Source: Erythrobasidium yunnanense (taxonomy: Eukaryota; Basidiomycota; Cystobasidiomycetes; Erythrobasidiales; Erythrobasidiaceae). Taken from it: a stretch of DNA of 64,000 nt. A model generated the notes under the pieces. It saw only the letters and a list, made by a program, of their open reading frames with translations. It ran no database searches and was not told where the DNA came from. Location: the NCBI GenBank assembly GCA_001600175.1, contig BCJC01000008.1, positions 1,180,781 to 1,244,780 on the forward strand. Direction: 5' to 3'. The translations under genes were made by a program, and so were the position numbers. How positions within the stretch are numbered: the stretch's first letter is position 1; each line of letters begins with the position of its first letter. Positions 9,054-20,842 of this stretch are shown piece by piece.

Positions 9054-11062
9054 ATGTTTCCTACGTTAGGCCTCCTTGCCTCTGTCCGATGTCCTGAACT
9101 ATCAACGGGAGCTAGCTCCTGCAAGCGAAGTCCCTGCCTCTTCAGTCATACTGCACCGGCACCTCGTCAGTTCGCGCTCGCGACAAAGCGACCTCTGAGC
9201 GCATCAACCTCGCAAGATGGACTGAGTGGATCTGATGGAGAGGCAAGACCTTCAAAGACGCGCAAAAGCGCTGCTTCTGGCTCCCTCTTTGCAGCGTCAT
9301 CCGATGTCCTCGAGGACCAGCTTCCAGCACCCAAAGCAAGCACGAGTACAGTCCAGATTGGCGCTCTGCGGTCAACGGGCTCGCGTAAACCTACTATAGA
9401 GCTCTCGCGTTCTGGCCAAGTAGTCCGAAAGCAAGTCACGGCAGCTCCAGCCAGACTGGTCTCGAGCTCCTCAGCAACGTCCCACGCTACTTCACAATTC
9501 TTAGGCAGTGCAAAAGGCAAAGAAAGAGCTACGGAAGCGCTTCCATCTGCATCTGGACTAGGTCCTCCGCGACTGCCTTTGAACACCAAGAACTCCTATT
9601 TCCCGCTAGCAACGCGCAACACCATGTTGAAGTCACTCTATACGGAATACGTGAACGTATATTCTGGTCTACCGCCTCGCGCGAACGCTCCGAAGCTTGC
9701 TGCAGAACATGCCTTGTTGCAAGAAACGACCTTGTACGCCAAGAACAACAAGGTACGTTGGCCTTCATATTGCTATCTTCTATGTATTGAACGGTTGTAA
9801 ACAGTTCAGCTATCGGAATGCATGTATTGCAGCTGTTGCTCGTTTGAAGAAGCGTCCTCCGATACGAAGGCTCGAGGACGCCTGCATACTGGAGGAGTGG
9901 GATGCTCGCAGCGCTGCGCAAGAATCAGAAGCACGAAACAGACTGAGCGTGCAGAAGGTCGCTCAGCTAGCAATGACGAAAGAGGAAATGCTCGCATACG
10001 ACTATGTTGTCGAAATTCCAGCTGGTCTCGGCGAAAGCATACCTACAGAGGAAGGAGGGAGTCGCACATGCGATCGTTGTGCTACTCAATACGTAGTCCA
10101 CGGCAATCTCAATGAGGTGAGCTACCGATGTCTCTTGCTGGAGGGTGTACTTATCTAAGCACAATGAACAGGTCGAAGCTCGCTCGTGTCAGCATCACTG
10201 GGGACGTCTCGGAGTCACAAAGATAGGTAAGGAGAGGCGTCAACGACATAATCCTAAAGCTGACACTGCAACACAGGCGAGCGTACTCGAATTTGGTCGT
10301 GCTGCCAGACTCCATTGGGCACGCCAGGTTGTACTTCCGGACCTCATGTATTCTTGGAGAAGAATGCTATCGATCTACATACACGCGCCGCCTTCACCAA
10401 GACATCGACTCTGGCAAGTCCTGATCCGACCGTCCCGCTGGACATAGTCGCAATGGACTGTGAGATGGTCTACACAACAGCTGGAATGTCTCTAGCGAGA
10501 GTTACTATTGTTGATGACAGTGGGCGAATCGTCCTCGATGAGTACGTAAGGCCGAATGGCATGGTAGTCGATCTCGTTACGCGCTGGTCCGGTATCACGG
10601 CGAACGACATCGAGAACAAGGCAAGAATGAACCTCGCCGAGCTGAAGCGAAAGAAGCTAGGAAAGTACATCAACGAGGGGACCTGTGAGGCGCCTTGATT
10701 GCCTAAGATTGGTAGCACCAGCTGACCTCGCCTGCGTCTGCAGTCATCATCGGACATGGCCTAGAGAACGATCTTAAAGCTCTTCGTCTGATCCACCCGC
10801 CCGGCAGAGTGATTGACACAGCCCAGCTGTTTCCGCACGCAAAGGGTCTGCCCTACCGAAATTCGCTCAAGAACCTAGCTCGCGATCATTTGAAGCAGTG
10901 TGAGTCCCGTACCTGTCACGTAGCTCTATAAGGATCTCACTGACAAAGTCATGCTGTGCTCTAGTCATACAAGAATCAGGAGTGGAAGGGCATTCTAGCG
11001 CTGTTGATGCAAGAGCTGCTTTGGACTTAGTCAAGTTGAAAGCGAGTAAGCTGTCTGACTGA
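9054..11062 (+). CDS. REX3: RNA exonuclease 3 (DEDDh family)
   Basis: 3'-5' exoribonuclease that trims small structured RNAs. Six exons (9054-9752, 9805-10116, 10172-10226, 10277-10684, 10744-10899, 10965-11062) encode 575 aa. The N-terminus has a Cys/His element (Cys-Pro-Glu-Leu ... Cys-Leu-Phe-Ser-His) typical of REX3-like proteins. A second Cys/His cluster (Cys-Asp-Arg-Cys, Cys-Gln-His-His-Trp-Gly, Cys-Cys ... Cys) precedes the nuclease. Exonuclease motifs are visible: Met-Asp-Cys-Glu-Met (Exo I), Gly-His-Gly-Leu-Glu-Asn-Asp (Exo II) and, near the end, His-Ser-Ser ... Asp-Ala-Arg (Exo III). The ATG at 9054 is chosen because it begins the conserved Met-Phe-Pro-Thr-Leu-Gly-Leu start. REX1/REXO1 is the alternative, but the N-terminal element favours REX3. 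Confidence 0.9.
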
Positions 11063-11327
11063 CAAGTCCCCAAGGGCCATCCCATGCAATTTGCTCTTTT
11101 GTATCAGCATAATATAGCGCTTTGCTGCAGCGATAGTTATTCTGTATGCGCACGCAAGTTACCTAGGTGGAAGGCATATTACAAAGCTGACAAGGATTAC
11201 TAATGATAGGTATAGACACATTACTTAGAAGTAGTCAGGTCAACAACACATAAAAAGGCGCCAGGCCAGAACCTAGTGTCCATAGGAAGAATTGCAAGGC
11301 TCTGTGGAAACCCACTCATACAGCAAA

Positions 11328-14300
11328 CTAGGACAAGTCTTGCGGCTTGTCCTGAGCTGAAGCGGTTTCTCTGTGATACGTTGCGTAGATGGAGTCCGGA
11401 TCGACGTTGTGCGGAGGCGAAGAAGTGCTTTGCATTATATAGTCCACATTTCCAGTTTCTGGCACAGCAGGGGTGACCACCGCTGATGTAGATGCTGACG
11501 AGGCGTATGAAGAGTGCCTGTCCAGTAGAGGCGCTGCACCTGCTGGCAAGCCTAGACCAGTCGCAGAAAGAGACATCGGCTGAGGCGAGGACCGTCCAGC
11601 TACAACGAAACTTGGTGGATTGAGTGTGTCAGGTGTGGCATTACCGCCGTATGATGCTTGTAATACAAGATCATCGATCTCCCGCGTAGGCGAGGTCGGG
11701 TGCATCGAAGATACTGATGCCGGACTGGATTGTGTGGGAGAATGCAGAGTAGGTGACTTTGCTCGGCCGAGATTCTTCATCGCGTTTGCCAAAGATTGAC
11801 TGCTCGATCTAGCCCGCTGCGAGAGAGTCCGCTTGGGCTGGCAGTGACCGCTCTGCTGCACGACAGGTGCTGCAGGAAGCAGAGGCGTCGTGTTTGAAGG
11901 CTGCGGTACGGGCACGGGTTGAGGTGCTGCTACGCTTGTAGTGGATGCCGACTGAGAAGGCAGACCAAGCGTCGTGCTGGGGTGGGTGGTAACTCGGAGA
12001 GCATGACCGACTGAGCTAAAGGAAGATTCGCTGGCCATGCTACTGTTGGACGAGATCCTCCCCATGGCAGTAGAATCATATACCGGCAGCGCGCTCGGCA
12101 TATCCAGTGAGCGCCTGGTAGGTCCAGGGTTGGATGCTTCTGAAGCCATGCTGATCCCTGAACCTGCAGGTATCGAGCCCAGTGAAGCTTCTTGAGAACG
12201 TCGAAGTGGTGGATCTTCATCTGTATCGTCGGTATAGCCAGATGGGTTGAAGCGGTTGCGATAGGGAGAGTTGCCCTCGGTCTGCGCTGGAAGACCGCTG
12301 AACAAAGCCTGCCTGTTCGTGATCAAGAACTCCAAGCATCGGTCCTATAACACTTGTCAAGCCCACTTTCTCTGTAAGGTCACCGAAAGTAGCATTGACA
12401 TACCTTGTTTCCCTGGGATACAGCATGAAGAGACATCTCTTCCGGAAACACGACAGGATTGAGGCAGAGGGACAGAGCTTGAGCAGACATCTTGTTCGAA
12501 GTACTGTGCGCAAGGACACGAGCGAAGTGCGCAACGAGCATCTTGATAGTAGCTTGATGAGCAGGTGATAACCGGCGGAGGCGCTTGTTGAGCATCTTGA
12601 AAGCTTCGGCATCTGTGTTGTATGGACAAATCAGTCTTTGGTATGCATGCTATGTAAAGGGAGAAGTCTTCCCTGTTGCAGAAGAGATAGTTTCCCGCTC
12701 TTTCGCATCGATAGGAAGGAGTGGCTCCGGCAGTTGACGAAGATACAGCTATCACAATATGCCAAGTGTCAGCTGCCAGTTCAGCTCATAAAGCAATGCT
12801 TTCTAGACATACCTTGAGCACTCCAGCGACAGTATGCACATCATGTCGATCCGGATCGAATTCGAAAGTGATTTCGTCCTGTTCTATAGATTGTACGACC
12901 TGCTGTATAAGCGCCAATTTGCCAGGTATCCGATAGATGCCTTCTGTATCGAGTCCGCGGGAGTCGATCTCGAGTATGGCGCGCTGTACCGTGAGTCTGC
13001 GACATAGAGCATCAGCCACTGTCAACACACTCGAGAGTATGAACTTACGGGACCAAAACACCATCGTTCCCGGAGCTGTACTCGTTCAACGAGACTCCAA
13101 AAATGAGAGAGTACGATACTCCGACATGATAGTTCTCATAAGGCAGAGGCTCTTCGTAGAAGACATCGACGTTCGCATGAGCCATAAAGCGACCTAGATC
13201 ATCGTGCGGCGCTATGCTTTGGGCTGAGTTGCGGCCGTTCTCCCAGAGCTGAAACATATCGAGCTTGTTAGCCGTCCTACCAGCGATGGAGTCGTTCGAA
13301 ATAGCAGTGGAGGCTGACCTTCTCTATCTTGCGAGACTTGCTTGCCCATGTATCGCAGTACTGCGAAAAGATGCCTAGCAAAACCTTTTATCAGTGCATG
13401 TATCGTGCAAACAGGGGAAAGAAGGATGTACGTACTCTGACACGTTGTGCTCAACTCAAAGCAGGTCTCATGCAATGTACCCAGTGAAGCTTTGCTAACT
13501 CTCTCCCTCTGCAATCGTAGCGTTTCCAAGTGATGTAGAGCCGATCTATAATTCGCATCACTTTCCTCTGCTTCTCTCCTCGTCTTGCTCAATTTCAGTG
13601 TGACCAGACTGGAAGGCTTGATGACATTATCACCACCTCCACCTCCTCCTGACGATAGCGAAGAAGCATGTCCCGATGTCCGGCCTGCTGCTGCACTTCC
13701 GAGTTTGGTGATCAGATTATTCAATTGGGAGCGGGAGGACTTTATGGCTGCTATTGCGGGATTATTGATAGGCGGAGGGGATTGAGCATCTCGAAGTGAG
13801 GAAGAAGTCGCGCCTGATATGAGGACGCGGTCTGAGCTGGAGCCGCCTCCTCCTCCGCCTCCACTTGGAACAGGGTGCACTGAGCCGCCTAAGCTGGACG
13901 TGCCAGCTATTGCGGCTGCGGAAGGCGAGACAGTCCCGCTTGGCTGTGAGGATGGAGGAGAAACTAGATCGTTGAGCGTCGCTGACACCTGGCGTACTTC
14001 TTCACTCTTGCGCTGATAGGTACGTTTCAGGCGTAGTGTGTGCGCCTGCGACATATCCCAAAGTCAGTTTGGCGTACCAAAGCTTGTGAAAGAAAATATG
14101 CAAACCTTGTAGTCTGAATGTTCGTTGGCTGTTGCTGTAGTTTCTTCTTTGATTCTACGACGCTGGCGCTCCTTCTGGTCCTGCAATGCATTACATCGAT
14201 AGCTTCAGCCAAGCCAGCATGACCGATGTTGCGATATGAAACACACACCTTGAAAGCGACGAGCGGTTCTACGACGCTGTGCTGGATCGCATAGAGTAGT

Positions 14301-14658
14301 TGACGTCTCTCTACTATCTCAGCGTACACTATTGCTTTGATCTGGCTCCATGCTTGCAGTAGGGATGTGTCGCGGTACAGAGCCTCGTGACGCTTATCGC
14401 TCTCTTCCTGCTTGGTAAGGATCTGGACAGGGCATTGTGTCAGAAGCAGTACGTATTACACTGCATCAGCCTATGCTACCTTGTCGAGGCCTTCGAGGTA
14501 TAGCGCTTCGAGCTCGGCCCTGCATGAACGAATACATCGTTGGAATTGGACTGAACAGGCGGGAAGCGTGGCTGCGGCTACCTCTTCTTGAAGAATGTAA
14601 TGACAGATTCGCTCAGCGCTTGCAGCGACTTGAAGGCATCGTCAACCTCTGCAGGCAT
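11328..14658 (-). CDS. F-BAR and RhoGAP domain protein (Rga7/8-like)
   Basis: GTPase-activating protein for Rho-type GTPases, expected at curved membranes. Eleven exons, from 14658 down to 11328, total 2,733 nt (910 aa) with closed phase. An F-BAR domain covers the first about 125 residues (Phe-Phe-Lys-Lys-Arg-Ala-Glu-Leu-Glu pattern). A low-complexity region with Gly and Ser runs and a second coiled stretch lead to the RhoGAP domain (exons 12996-12813, 12748-12673, 12612-12404) with the arginine finger in Gly-Ile-Tyr-Arg-Ile-Pro-Gly and the Asn-Lys-Met motif. The last about 340 residues are Ser/Pro-rich and disordered. The 5' splice site after 12673 reads GG rather than GT, yet the phase requires it. 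The start at 14658 has an in-frame stop 18 nt upstream; a short additional 5' exon is possible. The gene is head-to-head with the SYLF-SH3 gene. Confidence 0.88.
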
Positions 14659-14717
14659 AGTAAGGCGGCCAGCCTAGCTCAAGCTCGAGCTCTTGGGAAT
14701 CCACGACGAGCTGATTT

Positions 14718-14762
14718 GTGCACGATGATGATGATGTTGATGTTGATGATGTTGATGTTGCT
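14718..14762. repeat. GAT/GTT trinucleotide repeat
   Basis: An imperfect microsatellite of GATGAT and GTTGAT units lies in the short interval between the two head-to-head genes, about 60 bp upstream of the F-BAR/RhoGAP start codon. It probably lies in the promoter or 5' leader of that gene and may vary in length between strains. Confidence 0.7.
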
Positions 14763-15059
14763 GATATGAATATGTCGAATCAAATGAAGTCGATATATCG
14801 TGATGTCGGGAGTCGGCCAAGCTGTTGCCTTCTTACCGCGTTCGATAGACCCGAAGGAACTACAGATCAGCAAAGTGGTGGAAGGATCGTGACGACGACG
14901 ACTCTACACCTCGCTCCCGTCAGCTTGGCCTTGCGTGCTTGTCCGCTTACACCGAGAAGAGAAGGCAATTCTCCCGGGAACAAGACCTCCTTCGCATCGT
15001 CCAGAGGAGTGTGCCCCACGGTATTACAAGACGTTCGCACGACTGTATAGGAGCAAGAC

Positions 15060-17789
15060 ATGCCTCTGCAATCACCGCTGCCCGCATCATTACCGAAAGA
15101 GTGTGCAAAGGCGGCTCAGATCTTTACTTCCTTTGCTTCCATCATCCCAGGTGATATCCTACGCAATGCGAAAGGCGTAAGCGATGCGAACACTCCTCTC
15201 AAGCTGTAGCTTCTGTGCTGATGATGAACACCGATCTCCGCCTATCTGCTTCCCACGTGCACTCGTCCAATCCTTGCTGCAACGCTTGTTCATGCTGGCA
15301 TCCAGTTCGCAATCCTCGTAATAGCAAAAGCCGGCTTCCTCTTCTCCGCTAGAGCGGGTTCCGGGGTGGTACTGGTCAAGCTGGCAGATGGGTGTATGCA
15401 AGTCCCTACCATGATACTACACTTAGGATGCTGATTTTGAATGTTCGCCAGCATGGAGTGCTCCGAGCGCCATCGGAACCGTAAGACGCTCAACGACCGA
15501 CAGGGTTAAAGGCTAATCAGAGCGTACGCAGGGCGGTCTTGGTGTCGGAGGTCAAGCTGGCGCAGAACTCTCAGAGTTTGTCATCATCCTCAACTCTAGA
15601 GCAGCCGTTCAGTCCTTCATGTCCCCTGGATCCGTCAATTTGGGCGGCAATTTAAGCGTAGCAGTTGGTCCACTGGGACGCAATGCCGAAGCTACAGGCT
15701 CTTTGAACAAATTTGCAACCATGTATTCGTACTCTCGGACCAAGGGACTTTTCGGCGGCGCAAGCTTGGAAGGATCGGTCATTTTCGAAAGAGGAGACGC
15801 AAATGCAAAAGCCTATGCTGGGTATCTGGACGACAGGAATGACCCCTATGACGACGAGTACGATGGTGGAAAATCAGCTAGAAACCAAGTATCGGCAAGA
15901 AGCTTGCTTTCAGGCCAAGTACCTCCACCGCCTTGGGCTAGCACGCTCATTAATTCAATTGAGCGAAGAGTGGGGACAGCAGTCGAAGCGAACTGGATAA
16001 ACGACGAGCCTGAAGACATGGACGATAGGCGGAACAGGGGTTATTCGTTCGATACGGAGTACGCGGCCAGATCATCTGATTACACCGATCGTGAATTTGG
16101 AAGTAGTGGTAGTGGGTTTGGCAAGTCAAAGAGCCCAAAAAATAAGCTGGCGGCTAGCGCTAAAGGGAGATTGAGAGGATACTCTCTGGGATCTTTCGGC
16201 CGGAAAGGCTCATCGAAAGAAGAGAGCTACAATCAGCGCTCGAGAAGCAATACTACCTCTGGACCTGCATACCGGTACAATCACGATTCAGACGAAGACG
16301 ACGATGACCCCGAAGGGCGGGAAACGCGCTATAGGGATATCGATCAAGACAACATATTCGACACGGCGGACCCTTCCTACGCCGAGCGAGAAAGGGAGAA
16401 AGATAGAGCTACAGGATTTTCGAATAGCGACTACGATCTGCCGCCTTCACCGTCAAGCACCACTTCGAATCGATCGCAGAGACTGTCGGAATTCATGAAA
16501 CGGCCCGTAATGCCTGCACGGAAGAGCACGACGTCAGCGAGAGACATCAGAGGAGGCGGATCACCTCTTGGCGGACTCTCAAGAACCGCAAGCACAAGAG
16601 CGAAGGCCACTCTTAGCCGCTTTGGCAAAAGCGGCAGCGGCAGTAATAGCAACAGCAATAATCACAGTCCGACCAACGAATATCCACACTCGCGGGCTAG
16701 AGACTACTTTGATGGTGAAAGAAGAAGGGGCAGAGAGAATGATGAAGGGGAGGAGGATGAAGATGGATACAGAGGGGAAGAGACGACCGCATCTCCCTTT
16801 GCGGATCGTTTTTCGCCCGTGACGGAATCAGCATTCGACTTTGACCGGTTCCGAGCTGCTGGAAGTACGGAGAACTCGAGAGCTTCAAGTCCTGCGAACG
16901 GTGGAAGCCGTGATAGAGCGACTCCTACAAGGCAAGGAAAGAAGAAGCCTTCGCTACTTGGTGCCGCGACAAGTGTTTTGTCAAGACCTTTAGGCAAGAG
17001 AGCGGCTACTGCACCTCTTCCGCGGAGCAGATATGCAGAGGATCGAGAAAACGATGCAGGAATGGATTATCCAAGGCGCACGAACCACGATGATACAGAT
17101 GAGGAAGCCGGAGAGAGGGACTATTTCGAGTTTCAGCAAAGACAGCAAAGGAATACTGCTTCTCACCCTGGCGCAGCGCAAGAGGCACGGCGCTACTCAG
17201 ACGATGAAGATGATGACAACGACTCCGATGCCCGTACTGCTCCCATAGCCATCCATCGCAATCCCTTCGAGGACTCTGGAGCGCAATCGGCCTCGACATC
17301 AGCAGGACCACGCGATCTCCTCACTGCCCACGATGACGAAGTCTTGTCGTCCTCCTTATCGGATGTGGAGATTCCCAGACATCGCTTAGAAGCACTCTAT
17401 CTGAAGGATAACCACGATACGAGAAGTATCAGATCTATAGACTCGAACACTGAATTCACGTTCGGTGACAAAGCGCATAAGATGGTCAGCAATGATTACT
17501 CGGCTGTTGGAAATGGATCGCCGAGTGCGAACAGCCAGAAACAGTATAGAATGGGCACATTCGATTTCGATGGGGCGGAGGTGAGTGCACAGCCCTTTCC
17601 GAGGCGTACAGGGAAGAACGTATGCTGATTTCGTCCTTTATTTGTTTCCGCTAGGCTGGAGATTTGTCTTTCAAGACGGGCGAAGTTATCGAGATCTTGG
17701 CTATGGACGACCCGGATTGGTATCTTGGCAAGATTGGCAACAGACAAGGCATCATTCCCGTCAATCGTACTCGAGCATACAAGGGATGA
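15060..17789 (+). CDS. YSC84: SYLF-SH3 actin-patch protein (Ysc84/Lsb3 family)
   Basis: Endocytic protein that binds phosphoinositide membranes and actin through SYLF and Las17/WASP-type partners through SH3. Five exons (15060-15176, 15306-15393, 15452-15480, 15532-17580, 17655-17789) encode 805 aa. The SYLF domain fills the first about 220 residues, with Gly-Asp-Ile-Leu-Arg-Asn-Ala-Lys-Gly, Ala-Gly-Phe-Leu-Phe-Ser-Ala-Arg-Ala-Gly-Ser-Gly, Trp-Ser-Ala-Pro-Ser-Ala-Ile-Gly and a Gly-Arg-Asn-Ala-Glu-Ala block. A long charged linker (about 500 residues, rich in Ser, Arg, Asp) follows. A C-terminal SH3 domain ends it (Asp-Asp-Pro-Asp-Trp-Tyr ... Gly-Ile-Ile-Pro-Val-Asn). The linker is much longer than in yeast relatives. 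A Pro-Pro-Pro-Pro-Trp motif follows SYLF. Confidence 0.93.
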
Positions 17790-18044
17790 GATATACCGTG
17801 CTTTTGAGAATGCTGAAGCGATGTGATACGGGGGACGGCTGTGGTATAGGGGTGAGTTAGGTGGGGCACATATAGTACATAAGCAGTCTGTCTTGATAAT
17901 CTTCAGCATGTAGCTATGTGAAGGATGTTGAGGGTCCCAGAACGCTGCAATTTTGTACAGTAAGATAGAAACAACAATCCGCTTTCAGTACGGAAGAACG
18001 ACGGTGCTGAACGAAGACTGATACGGAGTAACTTCTCTTCGATG

Positions 18045-18620
18045 CTACCGCAGTCGGCCGAGGTTGTCTGCTCCTTTCCAAGCGCTATGGAAGGGCGAAA
18101 AGATGCCTGATCACAGAGCTGGTTAGCTGGCTTAGGAAACTTCGACGGATGCTGATGCGCACCTCTGACACTCTCGTTAATACTCTTGACAGGATGCCCC
18201 TTCTCTGGCCGCAGCTTCTCACCGCTTGAGTCTAGCACCAGCTGGATCTTCTGTGCTATCGATGCCGGTTCCAGGTTCCGCACGCAGATGACCTTGTCGC
18301 GGTTATTGACTGCGATATACTCATGATCAGATGGCTGAAGCTACGAGATTGTAGGATTGTCGCGTACGATAGAGACCTCGGACCACAGGATGCTTGAATG
18401 GCCGCTTCCTGACCACGATTTCGACAGATGGGTTGTTTCTCGCTATTGTTTCTGGTCCTACTGCCTTGTTCAGGATGAAGCGACGCATCCCGTCGTTGCT
18501 GCCCCAGGTATCGCAGTATTCGAGGACGACCTTTTTACAAGAGCGCTGCATTGAGCCATAGCCATTCGCAGGTCGGGTCGCAGGTAGGGAAGCTCGTAGA
18601 AGTGGTGGAACAGGAGGCAT
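18045..18620 (-). CDS. MRPL51: Mitochondrial large-subunit ribosomal protein mL43
   Basis: Component of the mitochondrial 54S subunit, with a thioredoxin-like L51/S25 fold. Three exons (18620-18368, 18309-18163, 18106-18045) encode 153 aa, close to the usual length. Diagnostic stretches are Trp-Gly-Ser-Asn-Asp-Gly-Met-Arg-Arg-Phe, Asn-Pro-Ser-Val-Glu-Ile-Val-Val-Arg, His-Pro-Val-Val-Arg-Gly-Leu-Tyr, Asp-Lys-Val-Ile-Cys-Val-Arg-Asn, and the terminal Ser-Val-Arg-Gly-Ile-Phe-Ser-Pro-Phe-His. The ATG at 18620 gives a short basic and hydrophobic N-terminus. The last intron is needed to restore the conserved C-terminus, as unspliced reading gives an unrelated tail. It is head-to-head with NLE1, 136 bp apart. 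Confidence 0.93.
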
Positions 18621-18756
18621 GGCCAATATGAAGTGAAGTAAGCAAAAGAAAGAGCTACATTGGATTTCAAGACTTTCTTGGGTTCAGCTTTCGACAACTC
18701 TCTGACTCTCTCCAAACATTGTACACTCATTTCAAGCACAATAGAAGACTGGTTAA

Positions 18757-20580
18757 ATGGCCACCATCGTCCCTCCTCCGTCGAAAAAAGTCAAGAGAGA
18801 GCTCGCTGCAAATGCCAATATCCCTGTAGAATGGCGAGAACGGCCTAATGCTCCCAATATCGTCGTCCAATTCACTTCTAGCAAGGATGGCAGCTCGCTT
18901 GGACCTCCTATACGACTTCCTGCAGATACAGATAGAGCTGGCTTGGAACTGCTCGCAAATCAGCTAAGAAAAGCGCAGAGACAGCTGGAACGCGCGAAAA
19001 GAGATAGAAGAGAGCGTAGAGAAGGAGAAGAAGAAGATGATGATGATGAGCTGGACGACGATGAACCAACGCCCTACAGCTTTAGGGTGTCTTTACCGAA
19101 AGCAAAAAATGCACCAGATCAGACTGGCCCGCGAGATCAGGACAGTATACTCGTTACGAAAGATCTACACGACGTGATACAGAAAAATGAAAGCTCCCTA
19201 TCGATAGAAGATGTCTTGAACGTCGTATGCGAACCTGAAGCTATTTTCAAAGTAAGGCAAATAACGAGGTGTAGCAGTACATTGAGCGGTGAGTGTATCT
19301 GCGCTTCCCTTGACAATGTATAGGCTAAGCACGGCTCCTCCTGCCAGGCCACCAATCTCCCATTCTTTGCGCATCCTTCTCTCCTACCGGATCTATGCTT
19401 GCAACTGGGTCAGGCGATAACTCTGTTCGCTTGTGGGACCTCAATATTGAACTTCCAAAGCACACTTTGACAGGCCATACCGGCTGGATCCTCTGTGTAG
19501 AGTGGAACGGCATGGAAAAGATGCTAGCCAGCGGTAGTATGGATAATTCAGTGAGGCTGTGGGATCCGAAACTCGGGAAACAAGTTGGAGAACCGCTCAG
19601 AGGGCACAGCAAATGGATTACGGGATTAGCATGGGAGCCAGTCCATCTGTGAGTCTGGATTCTGTGGCTCTGGATAGCGCTCCATCCGCTAATGCTCGTC
19701 TTCGCTGTATAGCAACGCAAACGAGCCGCGGCTGGCGTCTTCAAGCAAAGATGCGACTGTACGGGTTTGGAATCCGAAAGCAAGGCAATTGGTCTTCGCG
19801 CTCGGCGGGCATACTGCATCGGTGAACGCAGTCAAGTGGGGAGGAGACGGCGTGATATACACAGCATCAAGCGATAGGACGGTCAAGCTATGGAACAGCG
19901 ACACCGGCAAAATTATCCGATCTCTGTCAGAGCACGCACACTGGGTGAACACGCTAGCCTTGAACACAGATTTCATTCTGCGGACAGGCCCCTTCGACCA
20001 TACGAATCGCTCTCCGAAAGACGATGCCGACGCAAAAGCCAAGGCACTAGCGAAATACAAGGCCTTCACAGCTTCTCAGCCAGAGCTACTCATTTCCGGC
20101 TCAGACGACCATACGCTGTTCCTCTGGCCGAACGTACGCTCTGAAAACAACCCGAAGAAACCTTTGGCGCGTCTTACAGGGCACCAGAAACAAGTAAATC
20201 ACGTAGCCTTTTCACCCGACGGTAAATGGATAGCAAGTGCAGGCTGGGACAACTCAGTCAAGCTCTGGAATGGTGTGACGGGCAAATTCATATCAAGCCT
20301 AAGAGGACACGTAGCGGCTGTCTATCGGATTTCATTCTCGTCAGACTCGAGAATGCTCGTCTCGGCGAGTAAAGATTCAACACTCAAGCTGTGGAATCTG
20401 AGGACGGGAAAGCTGCAAGTAGATCTACCGGGGCATACGGACGAGGTATACTGCGTCGACTTCGTAGCAGATAAGATCGCAAGTGGAGGAAGGGATAAAA
20501 ACCTGAAGATGTGAGTGCTTGTGATCAGGCTGAGACAGGTTAATGCTGACTTGCTTCATTTACACAGCTGGAAGCATTAG
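18757..20580 (+). CDS. NLE1/RSA4: Notchless homologue, 60S ribosome assembly WD40 protein
   Basis: Pre-60S assembly factor whose N-terminal ubiquitin-like NLE domain is pulled by the AAA ATPase Rea1/Midasin. Four exons (18757-19288, 19348-19648, 19713-20510, 20568-20580) encode 547 aa. The NLE domain occupies about residues 30-130, interrupted by an acidic Glu/Asp-rich insert. Seven or eight WD40 blades follow, including Thr-Arg-Cys-Ser-Ser-Thr-Leu-Ser-Gly-His, Gly-Ser-Gly-Asp-Asn-Ser-Val-Arg-Leu-Trp-Asp and Gly-Ser-Met-Asp-Asn-Ser-Val-Arg. The protein ends in Ile-Trp-Lys-His on a last exon of only 13 nt, which closes the final blade as in the family. Confidence 0.96.
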
Positions 20581-20842
20581 ATGAGCATTACTCCAAGAGA
20601 CCTGTCGTTACTTGCAGTTCTTCTTGCCGGGAATCGTTGTTGTAGCAATCGCCCTGTTAGCACGTAAGCTGTCCCCTCCGGGAGTCATCAAACATCATAA
20701 GCAGCATCTGCGTGTGCTGGAACAGCACGGCTGCCTGCATATAGCCTAGCGTTCACTTTGCACTTTACGCGTGAATCCGCCACAGCTTCAGCTTCTTCTG
20801 CTTCTCCCGACCTATTCGCTCCATTAGCAATTTACAGGAGCC

